In this document: one piece after another, positions 43,155-50,088 of the stretch
Position numbering within the stretch: position 1 is the stretch's first letter
Layout: every line of letters begins with the position of its first letter
Assembly: GCA_945865405.1 (NCBI GenBank)
Contig: CAMBDS010000001.1
Coordinates: 248,001 to 312,000, forward strand
Reading direction: 5' to 3'
Length of the DNA: 64,000 nt
Source: Caldithrix abyssi DSM 13497
GTDB taxonomy: Bacteria > Electryoneota > AABM5-125-24 > Hatepunaeales > Hatepunaeaceae
Position numbers and translations under genes: made by a program
Notes under the pieces: generated by a model
What the model was told of the DNA's origin: nothing
The model's input: the letters and a program-made list of their open reading frames with translations, nothing else
Databases searched by the model: none

Positions 43155-43246
43155 GGTTCAAGCCATGTTTCAAGGACGAAGTCCGTAACATGGCTTGGAA
43201 TATGGCCGCCAGGTTACGAGCTACACTCTTGAAACCTGGCGGGAAC
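43155..43246. repeat. 92-nt double-hairpin repeat, copy 1
   Basis: The first hairpin pairs CAAGCCATGTT with AACATGGCTTG; the second pairs CCAGGTT with AACCTGG. Copies at 44730 and 45659. Confidence 0.85.
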
Positions 43247-43250
43247 ACAA

Positions 43251-43297
43251 GGGCGAACACGAGGTTCGCCCGTACGGGCGATGCTTGTCATCGCCCT
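43251..43297. repeat. Two-hairpin repeat GGGCGAAC.../GGGCGAT..., copy 1
   Basis: GGGCGAAC/GTTCGCCC, then GGGCGAT/ATCGCCC; a second copy is at 45841-45887 and a partial one at 4068-4096. Confidence 0.8.
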
Positions 43298-43318
43298 CCA
43301 AGAGATGAAATTAGTTTT

Positions 43319-43344
43319 GCTGGCAGACGAGGGCGTCTGCCAGC
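43319..43344. repeat. Palindrome GCTGGCAGACG-aggg-CGTCTGCCAGC
   Basis: 11-bp arms; related copies at 4170, 44842 and 45911 with paired C/T and G/A exchanges. Confidence 0.8.
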
Positions 43345-43366
43345 GGAATAAACAACAGGATAATCA

Positions 43367-44674
43367 ATGTTTTTCTGGAAACGAAAAAAAGCGCAAGTTG
43401 CCAATATCGAAACAAGCGGCAGGGTGCGAGGCGCGAAAAACCTGGGTTTAAGTGCAAGCTCGTCGGGTATAAACCGTCGCAGTCTGCGCCGGACGTGGGA
43501 GCCAAGAGGGCTGGGTAGGGTTGTCGCCGGGCCATTGTCGGGAGTTCAATCGACCTTTGCCTTCAATGGCAGCAACCGCGGCGAGTTCTATCGCTGGATG
43601 AGGGACTCGATTCCGATAATCTCGGCGGGAGTCTGGGCGTGGGTCAGGCTCTGCTCGACGCGAACGACGCTGAAAATCGAGGGAAGTGCTGCAGATCGCT
43701 TGCGCGCCGGGTTGGCGCTGAGTGCACTCGATCACCGCATCCTTGAGACGCCTTTTGGCAAGGGATCGGGGTTGCAGAAGCTGACCGAGGCATACTTCCT
43801 GGAACTATTCACTACAGGCCGCTTTGCGGGCGAAGCAGTCCTCTCGGCGGACAAGCGCTCCATCGACCACTTCCGCTTCATCAACCCGTATAGCGTCGGT
43901 TGGGAGCACCGCGAGGAGGGCTGGGTTCCGTTCGCCAATACGGAAAGCGATGGCACCGAAACCGTCGAGCGATTTGATCCGAAGACGTTCTTCTACGGCA
44001 CGCTCGGCACCGACATCACCAATCCGGGCGGCATCGAGCCGCTGGCGACGATCCCGTTCGTCTCGGAGATCGAGCAGATGATGCTGGAAGATATGGCTCG
44101 CTCGTCTCACAACGCCGGGACGCCGCGCCTGCAAGTGAAGATTGGCAGGCCGCCCAAATTCGACTTCGAGGACGATCAGGGCTACGTTGACCGGGCAAAC
44201 TCGTTCTTCGACAGCGTCACCAGCCAATTCCAGAACCTTGAACCGGACGACAACATCTTCACCTGGAGCGACGTTGAAGTAGCGGTTGTCGGTGGATCGG
44301 GCAAGCAGTGGGAGTGGCGGCTGAACCGCGATCAGGTGGTCGAGGACGTCATCACCGGGCTGAAGCTCTTCCCGTGGGTGCTGGGCAGGACCCATAAGAC
44401 GACGCAGAACTGGGTGCAGTCGCAGTTTGACTTCCTGATGCAGATGGTTGGGACTTATCAACACTCAGGTGCCGACTTGATCGACTGGCTCTGCAATCTT
44501 GAGATGGAACTGCAAGGAGTCGATGCTGTGGCGGGGCATAGCTTCAGCCACCACCCCGATCCGTTCCGCCTTGAAAGAGCCCAGGCGGAGAAGACCGAGA
44601 TCGAGAACGTGATGCTGTTGGTGGAGAAGGGGTATATCTCGAAGGAAGAGGGGATGATGAGGATGGGGCTCTGA
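43367..44674 (+). CDS. Phage portal protein
   Basis: 435 aa from ATG 43367 (AGGATAATC upstream). Typical portal features: a basic N-terminus, YRWMRDSIPIISAGVWAWVRL (residues about 80-105), a central WDDVEV/'NIFTWSDVEVAVVGG'-type strand, and a long helix near the C-terminus (TTQNWVQSQFDFLMQMVGTY) followed by a helical barrel-like tail with ERAQAEKTEIENVMLLVEKG. Portals form the dodecameric DNA gate and dock the terminase encoded just upstream. Length is slightly short but within range. Intact reading frame. Confidence 0.8.
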   Translation: MFFWKRKKAQVANIETSGRVRGAKNLGLSASSSGINRRSLRRTWEPRGLGRVVAGPLSGVQSTFAFNGSNRGEFYRWMRDSIPIISAGVWAWVRLCSTRTTLKIEGSAADRLRAGLALSALDHRILETPFGKGSGLQKLTEAYFLELFTTGRFAGEAVLSADKRSIDHFRFINPYSVGWEHREEGWVPFANTESDGTETVERFDPKTFFYGTLGTDITNPGGIEPLATIPFVSEIEQMMLEDMARSSHNAGTPRLQVKIGRPPKFDFEDDQGYVDRANSFFDSVTSQFQNLEPDDNIFTWSDVEVAVVGGSGKQWEWRLNRDQVVEDVITGLKLFPWVLGRTHKTTQNWVQSQFDFLMQMVGTYQHSGADLIDWLCNLEMELQGVDAVAGHSFSHHPDPFRLERAQAEKTEIENVMLLVEKGYISKEEGMMRMGL

Positions 44675-44729
44675 AGGGATGAGGGATGAGGGATGAGGGA
44701 TGATGAGACAGGCAGAGACCGCCAGAGTT

Positions 44730-44821
44730 GGTTCAAGCCATGTTTTAAGGACGAAGTCCGTAACATGGCTTGGTAAAAGGCCGCCAGGTTACGAGCTACG
44801 CTCTTAAAACCTGGCGGGAAC
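44730..44821. repeat. 92-nt double-hairpin repeat, copy 2
   Basis: Same length and layout as 43155-43246, with a few substitutions (TTTTAAGG for TTTCAAGG, paired change at the second hairpin). Confidence 0.85.
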
Positions 44822-44841
44822 ACGTGACTGTTGATAGTTAT

Positions 44842-44867
44842 GCAGGCAGACGGGGGCGTCTGCCTGC
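44842..44867. repeat. Palindrome GCAGGCAGACG-gggg-CGTCTGCCTGC
   Basis: Member of the CAGACG family (4170, 43319, 45911). Confidence 0.8.
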
Positions 44868-44916
44868 GGAAATGACAGATGGGGACCATCTGTCCTACGA
44901 ATATAAAAGGAAAAAC

Positions 44917-45618
44917 ATGGAATGGATATTTCGTGAATTGGCGGGGGTGATGCTATCTGAGGGATCAAAAGTCCATGACGACGACATCATCGCCATCAAT
45001 AGATTGCACAACCCGCCGCCGCTTCCGGTCGCGGCGACTGACATCTACGTCAGGCGCTGTCGGCTTGCTGGTGACGCGGTCGATGCCGGGTGGGGGAAGT
45101 TCCGCACCAGCGACCTGCCTAAGCTGCTGGAAATGGTGCAGGGGGCTCCGTCGCTGATAGGCCACCGCAAAGAGACGCTCGGCGTGGCGAGGTTCTTCGG
45201 AGGGACAGTCTCCCGCGAACCTGCAACCGGCGTCAGCTACATCGTGCCGAAGTTTTACTGGATGCGGGGTCACTCGGCGGCGGAAGACTTGAAAGTCAAT
45301 ATAGACGGTGGTATCTGGTCGGAGGCGTCGCTGGGGTTCATCTTCAAGAAGCCGTCCTGCTCGATCTGCAATGAAGACATCAGGCGCTGTGACCACGTTC
45401 CGGGGCAGGCTTATGGCGAGCAGACGTGCTTCTTCCACTACGACGACCTCGTTCGCGTGACGGAAGGGTCGTTCGTTTATCGCGGTGCTCAGCCTGGGAC
45501 AGGCTTTGCGCTCGGTGATCCGGGCGGGTTTGGCGGATTCAACCAGGACCTTCCGCGCTTCAAGTGGAAGGGGGTGCTCTACCGGGGTTATCCGGAGAAG
45601 TTGATGGGGGAGGGATGA
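44917..45618 (+). CDS. Probable capsid maturation (prohead) protease with Cys-rich insert
   Basis: 233 aa; ATG 44917 (AAAGGAAAAAC upstream) replaces the track's GTG 44770, which would translate repeat. LIGHRKETLGVARFFGG (residues about 80-100) and IWSEASLGFIF (near 132-142) resemble the His and the VSIGF-type Ser motifs of HK97-like prohead proteases. A cysteine/histidine cluster, CSICNEDIRRCDHVPG...QTC (about 147-170), could bind zinc. Its place beside the portal gene supports the call. If correct it would trim the capsid protein delta domain. A non-protease structural protein remains possible. Confidence 0.6.
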   Translation: MEWIFRELAGVMLSEGSKVHDDDIIAINRLHNPPPLPVAATDIYVRRCRLAGDAVDAGWGKFRTSDLPKLLEMVQGAPSLIGHRKETLGVARFFGGTVSREPATGVSYIVPKFYWMRGHSAAEDLKVNIDGGIWSEASLGFIFKKPSCSICNEDIRRCDHVPGQAYGEQTCFFHYDDLVRVTEGSFVYRGAQPGTGFALGDPGGFGGFNQDLPRFKWKGVLYRGYPEKLMGEG

Positions 45619-45629
45619 AGGAAAACGTG

Positions 45630-45652
45630 CTGTCACACGTCACGTGTGACAG
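45630..45652. repeat. Palindrome CTGTCACACG-tca-CGTGTGACAG
   Basis: Member of the GTGTCACACG family (4210, 40279). Confidence 0.75.
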
Positions 45653-45658
45653 TGTATT

Positions 45659-45750
45659 GGTTCAAGCAATGTTTCAAGGACGAAGTCCGTAACATGGCTT
45701 GGGATATGGCCGCCAGGTTACGAGCTACGCTCTTGAAACCTGGCGGGAGC
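45659..45750. repeat. 92-nt double-hairpin repeat, copy 3
   Basis: Third copy of the element at 43155 and 44730. Confidence 0.85.
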
Positions 45751-45759
45751 TCAAAGCAG

Positions 45760-45794
45760 ACACCCCCCCTTAATCCCCCCCGCAAGCGGTGGGG
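45760..45794. repeat. Intergenic poly-C palindrome family
   Basis: ACACCCCCCCTTAATCCCCC then CGCAAGCGGTGGGGAA. Confidence 0.7.
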
Positions 45795-45840
45795 AATATG
45801 CGCGGGCTGAAATCCCGCGCTCAAAGAGATTGCAAGATCA

Positions 45841-45887
45841 GGGCGAACACAAGGTTCGCCCGTACGGGCGATGCTTGCCATCGCCCT
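45841..45887. repeat. Two-hairpin repeat GGGCGAAC.../GGGCGAT..., copy 2
   Basis: Differs from 43251-43297 at only a few loop positions. Confidence 0.8.
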
Positions 45888-45910
45888 AAAAGGAAGAGAT
45901 TAATCGTTTT

Positions 45911-45936
45911 GCTGGCAGACGAGGGCGTCTGCCAGC
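45911..45936. repeat. Palindrome GCTGGCAGACG-aggg-CGTCTGCCAGC
   Basis: Same as 43319-43344. Confidence 0.8.
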
Positions 45937-45979
45937 AGAATCGTTGTAAGAAAAACTTAAAATCAAGAAAGGTAACATC

Positions 45980-46540
45980 ATGAAGATATCTTTAATCGCT
46001 CTCGTTCTGACCGAGCTTTTGTGTGGTTTTGCCAATGCTCAGCCCGGCGTGCCGCCAGCGGGGGACTCATACTCGTTGCTTTCGGGCGAACATACGCCGG
46101 TCATTTACACAGGTTCCGGTGAAGCCTCCAGCTCGGCAGGCTACACGACGCAATGGCTGCAGATTGGCTATTCCCCGTCTGCAACGACCAAGAATAACAA
46201 CAACATCGGTCGCTTCAACCCGGAGCAGTTCACCCTTGGGATGACGCTGACGCTCGGCAGTGGTGCTGATAGCTCGATGGTCTCAACGGCACGATTCGAG
46301 CTAGCATACGATACGACAGTCGCCGCCTTCTGGGTAGGTGATTCGAGCAACACGTTTATCGGGCCAACCAGCTCCTCCCGCCTCGATTACGGTGTCTGGA
46401 CTTTCAACAAGGTTTTGGATACAGCTCACGGGAGGCTCTACCCGCTTAGAGTGTTGCAAGGCGGGTATATCCGGTTTGTCTTTGAGACGACGACATCGGA
46501 CGAGGTCGTGATCGACTGGACGCTGACGGGGGAACATTGA
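45980..46540 (+). CDS. Exported hypothetical protein in the capsid cluster
   Basis: 186 aa from ATG 45980 (AAAGG 7 nt upstream). A clear signal peptide (ISLIALVLTELLCGFANAQ) is followed by an all-beta body (FELAYDTTVAAFWVGDSSNTF; YIRFVFETTTSDEVVIDWTL). A Sec signal on a gene inside a phage head cluster is odd: virion proteins are not normally exported. It overlaps the next gene by one base (TGATG). No family recognised; a host-surface or envelope role is possible. Confidence 0.65.
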   Translation: MKISLIALVLTELLCGFANAQPGVPPAGDSYSLLSGEHTPVIYTGSGEASSSAGYTTQWLQIGYSPSATTKNNNNIGRFNPEQFTLGMTLTLGSGADSSMVSTARFELAYDTTVAAFWVGDSSNTFIGPTSSSRLDYGVWTFNKVLDTAHGRLYPLRVLQGGYIRFVFETTTSDEVVIDWTLTGEH

Positions 46541-46941
46541 TGAGAATTACGAATTACGAATTAGGAATTACGAATGTCCCGCCCAGCAAAGCTGAGCGGG
46601 CGACACGCCCTTTTCTCCGAACGCTGGTATTGATTTTGGTCGCGAGCATCGTCGGATTGTTTCACGGCTTTCGGCTCGCGGGTCCGACCTACGCGAGTTG
46701 TAGGTATGAATTCGTCGTCTATCCATCCTCTGCTCAGAACGAAATCGACGCTCTCGATATCGACTTCGGAGCGCCAAGAGTTCACCCCGGCGGGACGCTC
46801 TGCCTCACCAACCGCAATGGCAATCTACCGTTTCGCTCTCTGGAGCGGGCATCTTTGGACGAAATCGACGATCTGATTTTCGTCGGGTCAGACAGCGTCG
46901 GGGTCTATCTCGATGAGAATGGGTGGAATGATGAGAATTAG
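46540..46941 (+). CDS. Exported hypothetical protein whose N-terminus is repeat-derived
   Basis: 133 aa from ATG 46540. The first 12 residues (MRITNYELGITN) are the translation of a heptanucleotide repeat, and the next ~12 (VPPSKAERATRP) of a palindrome CCCGCCCAGC...GCTGAGCGGG. A hydrophobic signal segment (FLRTLVLILVASIVGLFHGF) follows, then a small beta domain with DEIDDLIFVGSDSVGVYLDE. The true start may be an internal codon. It overlaps the next gene, whose N-terminus is built the same way. Function unknown. Confidence 0.5.
   Translation: MRITNYELGITNVPPSKAERATRPFLRTLVLILVASIVGLFHGFRLAGPTYASCRYEFVVYPSSAQNEIDALDIDFGAPRVHPGGTLCLTNRNGNLPFRSLERASLDEIDDLIFVGSDSVGVYLDENGWNDEN
46541..46575. repeat. 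Heptanucleotide tandem repeat (GAATTAC)n used as coding sequence
   Basis: About four GAATTAC/GAATTAG units encode the first residues of the 46540 ORF; copy at 46932-46965. Confidence 0.75.
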
Positions 46942-48628
46942 GAATTATGAATTACGAATTACGGATGGAATTCTCCCGCCCAGCAAAGCTGGCCGGGATA
47001 CACGCACTTTTCTCCAATTGGTGACGATGCTGATGTTGATCGCAAGGTATGTCGGCTTCGGAGATCCGACCTACGCGGCGACGGTCTATGTCGATGCGTC
47101 TGTCAACCGCCATTTCGACGTCTGGAGCGTCGGCGGGTTACCAGCTCAGCCGAGCGCCGAATGGCGACTTGCTTCGAGCGACGGGATCGACTACGACACA
47201 CTCGGCTCGACCGGCTATCGCAATTACGGTTCAACGTCGTTGACGACATCACTCACGGATGGCAACAGACCGAGCCTGACGGAGGGGCTGCTGCAACCTC
47301 ATCAGGGAGCTTTGGCGTTCAATGGCTCGACGAATTACCTGTTTATCGACGATGCGACAGCCCTTGACCCGAGCAACCAAAGCTACTCGATAGCGGCATG
47401 GGTTCGTCACCCGACTGGCGCAGGTTCAGACCAGATCGTATCGAAGAATCAGGCGGCGGGCGATTGGCCGGGGTTCTTCTTCTCAACCGATGGAAATGGG
47501 CTGGTTAATATGCAGGTTACGACAACGCTCGCCAATTCGATGACAGCGACAAGCGTCGGCAGTATCGAAAACTCCCGCTGGAGCTTCGTCTGCGGTGTCT
47601 ATCGGTATCAGGCGTTGCTTGACGATACGGCGGAGTGCTACATCGATGGCGTGATGGACGGGCAGGCTGTTCTAAGTATAGGTCAAACGACAAATACCGG
47701 AACATTCAGGATTGGCAACTACGCAGCGGCAGACTACTGGGAGGGCGAGATCGCCTGGGTCGCCATCTGGGACGGGACGGCTTTGACGCCTACTCACATT
47801 GCGGCTCTCTATTCAGCTATGAAGCCAACCGGCGCGGTTGGGTTGCCATATCCGACACTGCAGTCAGCGGTTTATCAAGCGAGTGCTGGTGACACAATCC
47901 TTGTAAATCCCGGACGCTATCAGGAGACGGTTACGATTGCGACAGCGTTTGACTACATCGGGGCGGTCGCTTCAACCTTTGGAGACATGCCTGAGTTCTA
48001 CGGGAAAGACCTGCCCTCTGCGGCGGGTACTGTAGGATTCACCGTCAGTGCTGATAACGAAGTAGGGTTTGTCACGTTTCGGGGCTACACGTCGGCACAA
48101 GGGCTTCTGGGGACGGCGACGAGCGACGGGTCACTATTTCATCACCTTGAGTTTGATAGCTGTCTCAATGCTGTTGACTTCGACGGCATGGCGAGCGGTG
48201 ACAGCCTCGTCAACTGCATCATCGATGGCGCGAGCCTTGCCAGCGCGACGGGTTTCAGGGCAACGACAAGCTCGGCGGTGACGGTTGTGGTGGAGAACTG
48301 CATTATCGTCAGCACGGTGACGGCACTCACGAAAGCGGCGGCTCAGACGTTGACGGAAGATCATAACCTCTTTTTCGGCAACGGGACAAACTATGCAAGC
48401 TCACTTGATGGCACAGATTTGATAGGCGACCCGACTTTCCGTGGCGGCAACGATTATCGGCTTCTGCCTTTCAGTCCGGCACTCAACAACGGGCTGGTGA
48501 TTCACTCGGCTGTGACGCCATTTAGTTACTGGCAACCGGGCCCGGAGCGGGGCGTCTGGGAATATCAAAAGCAACTGGCGAGTTACGGTGAAAAAGGCCC
48601 CTGGGCAAGAGAGAGGAGGGGGAGATGA
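46931..48628 (+). CDS. Exported LamG plus beta-helix protein (possible spike or adhesin)
   Basis: 565 aa from ATG 46931, chosen because it aligns with the start of the preceding ORF (MRIRNYELRIT against MRITNYELGIT); ATGs at 46913-46928 are alternatives. The N-terminus is repeat-derived, then a hydrophobic segment (LQLVTMLMLIARYVGFG). A LamG/concanavalin-like domain covers about residues 120-290 (SYSIAAWVRHPTGAGSDQIVSK; CYIDGVMDGQAV). A pectate-lyase/DUF1565-type beta-helix follows from about 300 to 545 (PTLQSAVYQASAGDTILVNPGRY). Such folds suit a tail spike or receptor-binding protein, but the host's own surface proteins use them too. It overlaps the next gene by ATGA. Confidence 0.7.
   Translation: MRIRNYELRITDGILPPSKAGRDTRTFLQLVTMLMLIARYVGFGDPTYAATVYVDASVNRHFDVWSVGGLPAQPSAEWRLASSDGIDYDTLGSTGYRNYGSTSLTTSLTDGNRPSLTEGLLQPHQGALAFNGSTNYLFIDDATALDPSNQSYSIAAWVRHPTGAGSDQIVSKNQAAGDWPGFFFSTDGNGLVNMQVTTTLANSMTATSVGSIENSRWSFVCGVYRYQALLDDTAECYIDGVMDGQAVLSIGQTTNTGTFRIGNYAAADYWEGEIAWVAIWDGTALTPTHIAALYSAMKPTGAVGLPYPTLQSAVYQASAGDTILVNPGRYQETVTIATAFDYIGAVASTFGDMPEFYGKDLPSAAGTVGFTVSADNEVGFVTFRGYTSAQGLLGTATSDGSLFHHLEFDSCLNAVDFDGMASGDSLVNCIIDGASLASATGFRATTSSAVTVVVENCIIVSTVTALTKAAAQTLTEDHNLFFGNGTNYASSLDGTDLIGDPTFRGGNDYRLLPFSPALNNGLVIHSAVTPFSYWQPGPERGVWEYQKQLASYGEKGPWARERRGR
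46932..46965. repeat. Heptanucleotide tandem repeat (GAATTAC)n used as coding sequence
   Basis: Second copy of the 46541 repeat, at the start of the 46931 ORF and overlapping the end of the preceding gene. Confidence 0.75.
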
Positions 48629-48933
48629 GGCATAAGATGGAGACGACTCATTCGATTTGGAAAGTACTTGCAGTTGCGCTTTTGGGAATTGTGGTGACGG
48701 GAGCCTCGGCGTGGATGGTCTTCGACCAAGGCGTCGTCAGCCGCGAGGAGGTGTCGCAGATGATAGAGCGCGAATCGCCCTATCTTGCCGATAGGCTGGT
48801 GTTGCGGGAGACTCTGCAAGCCAACAGCGAGACTCTGCGGCGAGTTGCGGCAGATGTCAACGCGATCAAAGTTGAGCAGGCGCGGTTGGGGGAGAGAGTG
48901 GAGATGGTGATGAAGGTGGTGGAGAAGAGGTAG
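48625..48933 (+). CDS. Small membrane-anchored coiled-coil protein (spanin- or Rz-like position)
   Basis: 102 aa from ATG 48625, overlapping the upstream stop by ATGA. One N-terminal membrane segment (WKVLAVALLGIVVTGASAWMVF, about residues 12-33) is followed by a heptad-like helical part (LQANSETLRRVAADVNAIKVEQARLGERVEMV, about 60-98). Just upstream of the holin/amidase-like pair, this architecture fits an inner-membrane lysis accessory, but it is not diagnostic. Confidence 0.6.
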   Translation: MRHKMETTHSIWKVLAVALLGIVVTGASAWMVFDQGVVSREEVSQMIERESPYLADRLVLRETLQANSETLRRVAADVNAIKVEQARLGERVEMVMKVVEKR

Positions 48934-48943
48934 AGTATGTTAA

Positions 48944-48971
48944 TTGGCGTCAGATTTGAGCCTGACGCCAA
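48944..48971. repeat. Palindrome TTGGCGTCAG-n8-CTGACGCCAA
   Basis: 10-bp perfect arms between the coiled-coil gene and the holin-like gene; no U tract, so it is not an obvious terminator. Confidence 0.7.
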
Positions 48972-49001
48972 ACAAGTCAAAACAAATTAGCGAGGTGTAA
49001 C

Positions 49002-49241
49002 ATGTCTGACTGGGTATGGAGCCTTATTTCGGCCTTAGGCACGCCATTACTTTTATTTTTCTGGCAGAGTCTCCTGAAGCGCGAGCTGACCGAGGATTGG
49101 GGCAGACGGATCGGCAAACTGTTGACCGTGCTTTTCCGGCAGAGGCTTGGGGTGGCGGGAGGAAACTCGATCCGCGACAAGTTCCAATCGACGGTCGAGG
49201 ATTTTGTCAACGGTTTGCGGCAGGGTTTGAAGGTGGAGTAG
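49002..49241 (+). CDS. Holin-like small membrane protein
   Basis: 79 aa from ATG 49002 (GAGGTG 7 nt upstream). One hydrophobic N-terminal segment (VWSLISALGTPLLLFFW) precedes a basic amphipathic helix (RRIGKLLTVLFRQRLG) and an acidic/basic C-terminus. Size and position directly before an amidase gene suggest a holin; sequence alone does not prove it. Confidence 0.55.
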   Translation: MSDWVWSLISALGTPLLLFFWQSLLKRELTEDWGRRIGKLLTVLFRQRLGVAGGNSIRDKFQSTVEDFVNGLRQGLKVE

Positions 49242-49262
49242 AGGGGTTGGGAACGAGAGTAA

Positions 49263-49282
49263 GGGGGGACTGAAGTCCCCCC
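49263..49282. repeat. Palindrome GGGGGGAC-tgaa-GTCCCCCC
   Basis: 8-bp arms with a TGAA loop in the gap before the amidase; a GGGGCGGAC-tgaa-GTCCGCCCC relative lies at about 43117. Confidence 0.7.
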
Positions 49283-49304
49283 TCCAAGATCAAAAGGAAT
49301 TTCC

Positions 49305-49760
49305 ATGCGTAAAATAGAACGAATCGTCATTCATTGTAGCGACTCGGTTTTTGGTGACGCGACGCTGATCGACCACTGGCATAAGGAGCGCGGCTGGAAG
49401 GGGATCGGCTACCACTACGTGATCCTGAACGGTTATCCCGACGAAGCTTCGCACCGCTCGAAACGCCCGCAGTTCTGGCGCGACGGCGAGGTGCAGTCGG
49501 GCAGGTCGCTGGAGGAGGTTGGGGCTCATGTCAAGGGTGCCAACACTGGCTCTGTGGGGATATGTCTTATTGGTGGTGAGCAGTTCACCGGCGGGCAGTT
49601 TGCGTCGCTGAAGAGGCTGGTTGAGGAACTGAAGGTTCGCTTTCCGGGTGTAACTGTTGTGGGCCATTACGAGGCTCAAACGCCCGGTGATCTGCCGAAG
49701 AGCTGTCCGAATCTCGATATGGATTGGGTGCGGAGGCGGGTGAATTTAGCTATAGAGTAA
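49305..49760 (+). CDS. N-acetylmuramoyl-L-alanine amidase (endolysin, T7-lysozyme/PGRP type)
   Basis: 151 aa from ATG 49305 (AAGGA 6 nt upstream). Amidase_2/PGRP motifs: RIVIHCSDS with the first zinc histidine near residue 9, WKGIGYHYVIL near 27-37, GSVGICLIGG near 83-92, VVGHYEAQTPGDLPKSCPN with the second zinc His near 124 and Cys near 137. Length equals T7 lysozyme. There is no signal peptide, so release would need the holin-like protein upstream. It would cleave the amide bond between MurNAc and the stem peptide. It closes the capsid cluster. Confidence 0.9.
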   Translation: MRKIERIVIHCSDSVFGDATLIDHWHKERGWKGIGYHYVILNGYPDEASHRSKRPQFWRDGEVQSGRSLEEVGAHVKGANTGSVGICLIGGEQFTGGQFASLKRLVEELKVRFPGVTVVGHYEAQTPGDLPKSCPNLDMDWVRRRVNLAIE

Positions 49761-49771
49761 CATAAGGTGAT

Positions 49772-49800
49772 TTGACATTCCCGGACAGTTGAAGTATATT
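49772..49800 (+). promoter_or_regulatory. Promoter of the DUF5678/retropepsin pair
   Basis: TTGACA (49772-49777), 17 nt, TATATT (49795-49800), about 37 nt before ATG 49837; same sequence boxes as the small RNA promoters. Confidence 0.8.
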
Positions 49801-49836
49801 TAAATTAAATAAAGAAATTGAAGAGAGGAACGAATT

Positions 49837-50088
49837 ATGGCAAAGCCATTGGAGGCTCAATTCCAATACTACTTGGATCATCAGGACGAACTGGTCGCCA
49901 AGTACAACGGAAGGGTTATCGTCATCAAGGATGAGGAAGTTATCGGTGTTTTTGATGATGTAGTAGAAGCGGTTATAGAGACATCCAAAACTCATGAGAT
50001 GGGGACATTTTTGGTTCAAAAATGTCAACCTGAACTCGAGATGGTCACCTTTCATTCTCGAATCCGCTTTCCCAGTAAAGTCGCTTGA
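49837..50088 (+). CDS. DUF5678-type small protein
   Basis: 83 aa from ATG 49837 (GAGAGG about 9 nt upstream). The pattern YYLDHQDELVAKYNGRVIVIKDEEVIGVFDDVVEAV, followed by GTFLVQKCQP, matches the DUF5678 family (also seen as 'HQEEL...YxGKxV.I...EVLGVYDT...A'). Function unknown. It is followed, with a TTGA overlap, by a retropepsin-like protease gene, a pairing I recognise from other genomes. A substrate, inhibitor or toxin-antitoxin-like partnership is conjecture. Confidence 0.75.
   Translation: MAKPLEAQFQYYLDHQDELVAKYNGRVIVIKDEEVIGVFDDVVEAVIETSKTHEMGTFLVQKCQPELEMVTFHSRIRFPSKVA

Larger units (their letters stand above)
43099..43366. repeat. Repeat-filled gap between terminase and portal
   Basis: Holds, in order: a GGGGCGGAC/GTCCGCCCC palindrome (about 43117-43138), the 92-nt double hairpin, a two-hairpin GGGCGAAC/GGGCGAT element and a CAGACG palindrome. 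Nothing else seen. Confidence 0.75.
44675..44916. repeat. Repeat-filled gap between portal and protease
   Basis: Contains a GGGATGA heptanucleotide repeat (44676-44706), the 92-nt double hairpin copy 2 (44730-44821), a CAGACG palindrome (44842-44867) and a GACAGATGG/CCATCTGTC palindrome (44874-44894). Confidence 0.75.
45619..45979. repeat. 361-nt repeat-filled gap after the protease gene
   Basis: In order: CTGTCACACG palindrome (45630-45652), 92-nt double hairpin copy 3 (45659-45750), poly-C palindrome (45760-45794), GCGCGGG/CCCGCGC palindrome (about 45800-45820), two-hairpin GGGCGAAC element (45841-45887) and CAGACG palindrome (45911-45936). This is the densest stack of different families in the window. 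No gene seen. Confidence 0.8.

Noticed and set aside
43099-45979. CRISPR array
   Set aside because: Repeats are palindromes of several families, irregularly spaced, adjacent without unique spacers of constant length, and no cas genes exist.
37732-49760. Encapsulin nanocompartment as explanation of the capsid gene
   Set aside because: Presence of terminase, portal and decoration genes points to a phage-type DNA-packaging head rather than an encapsulin.
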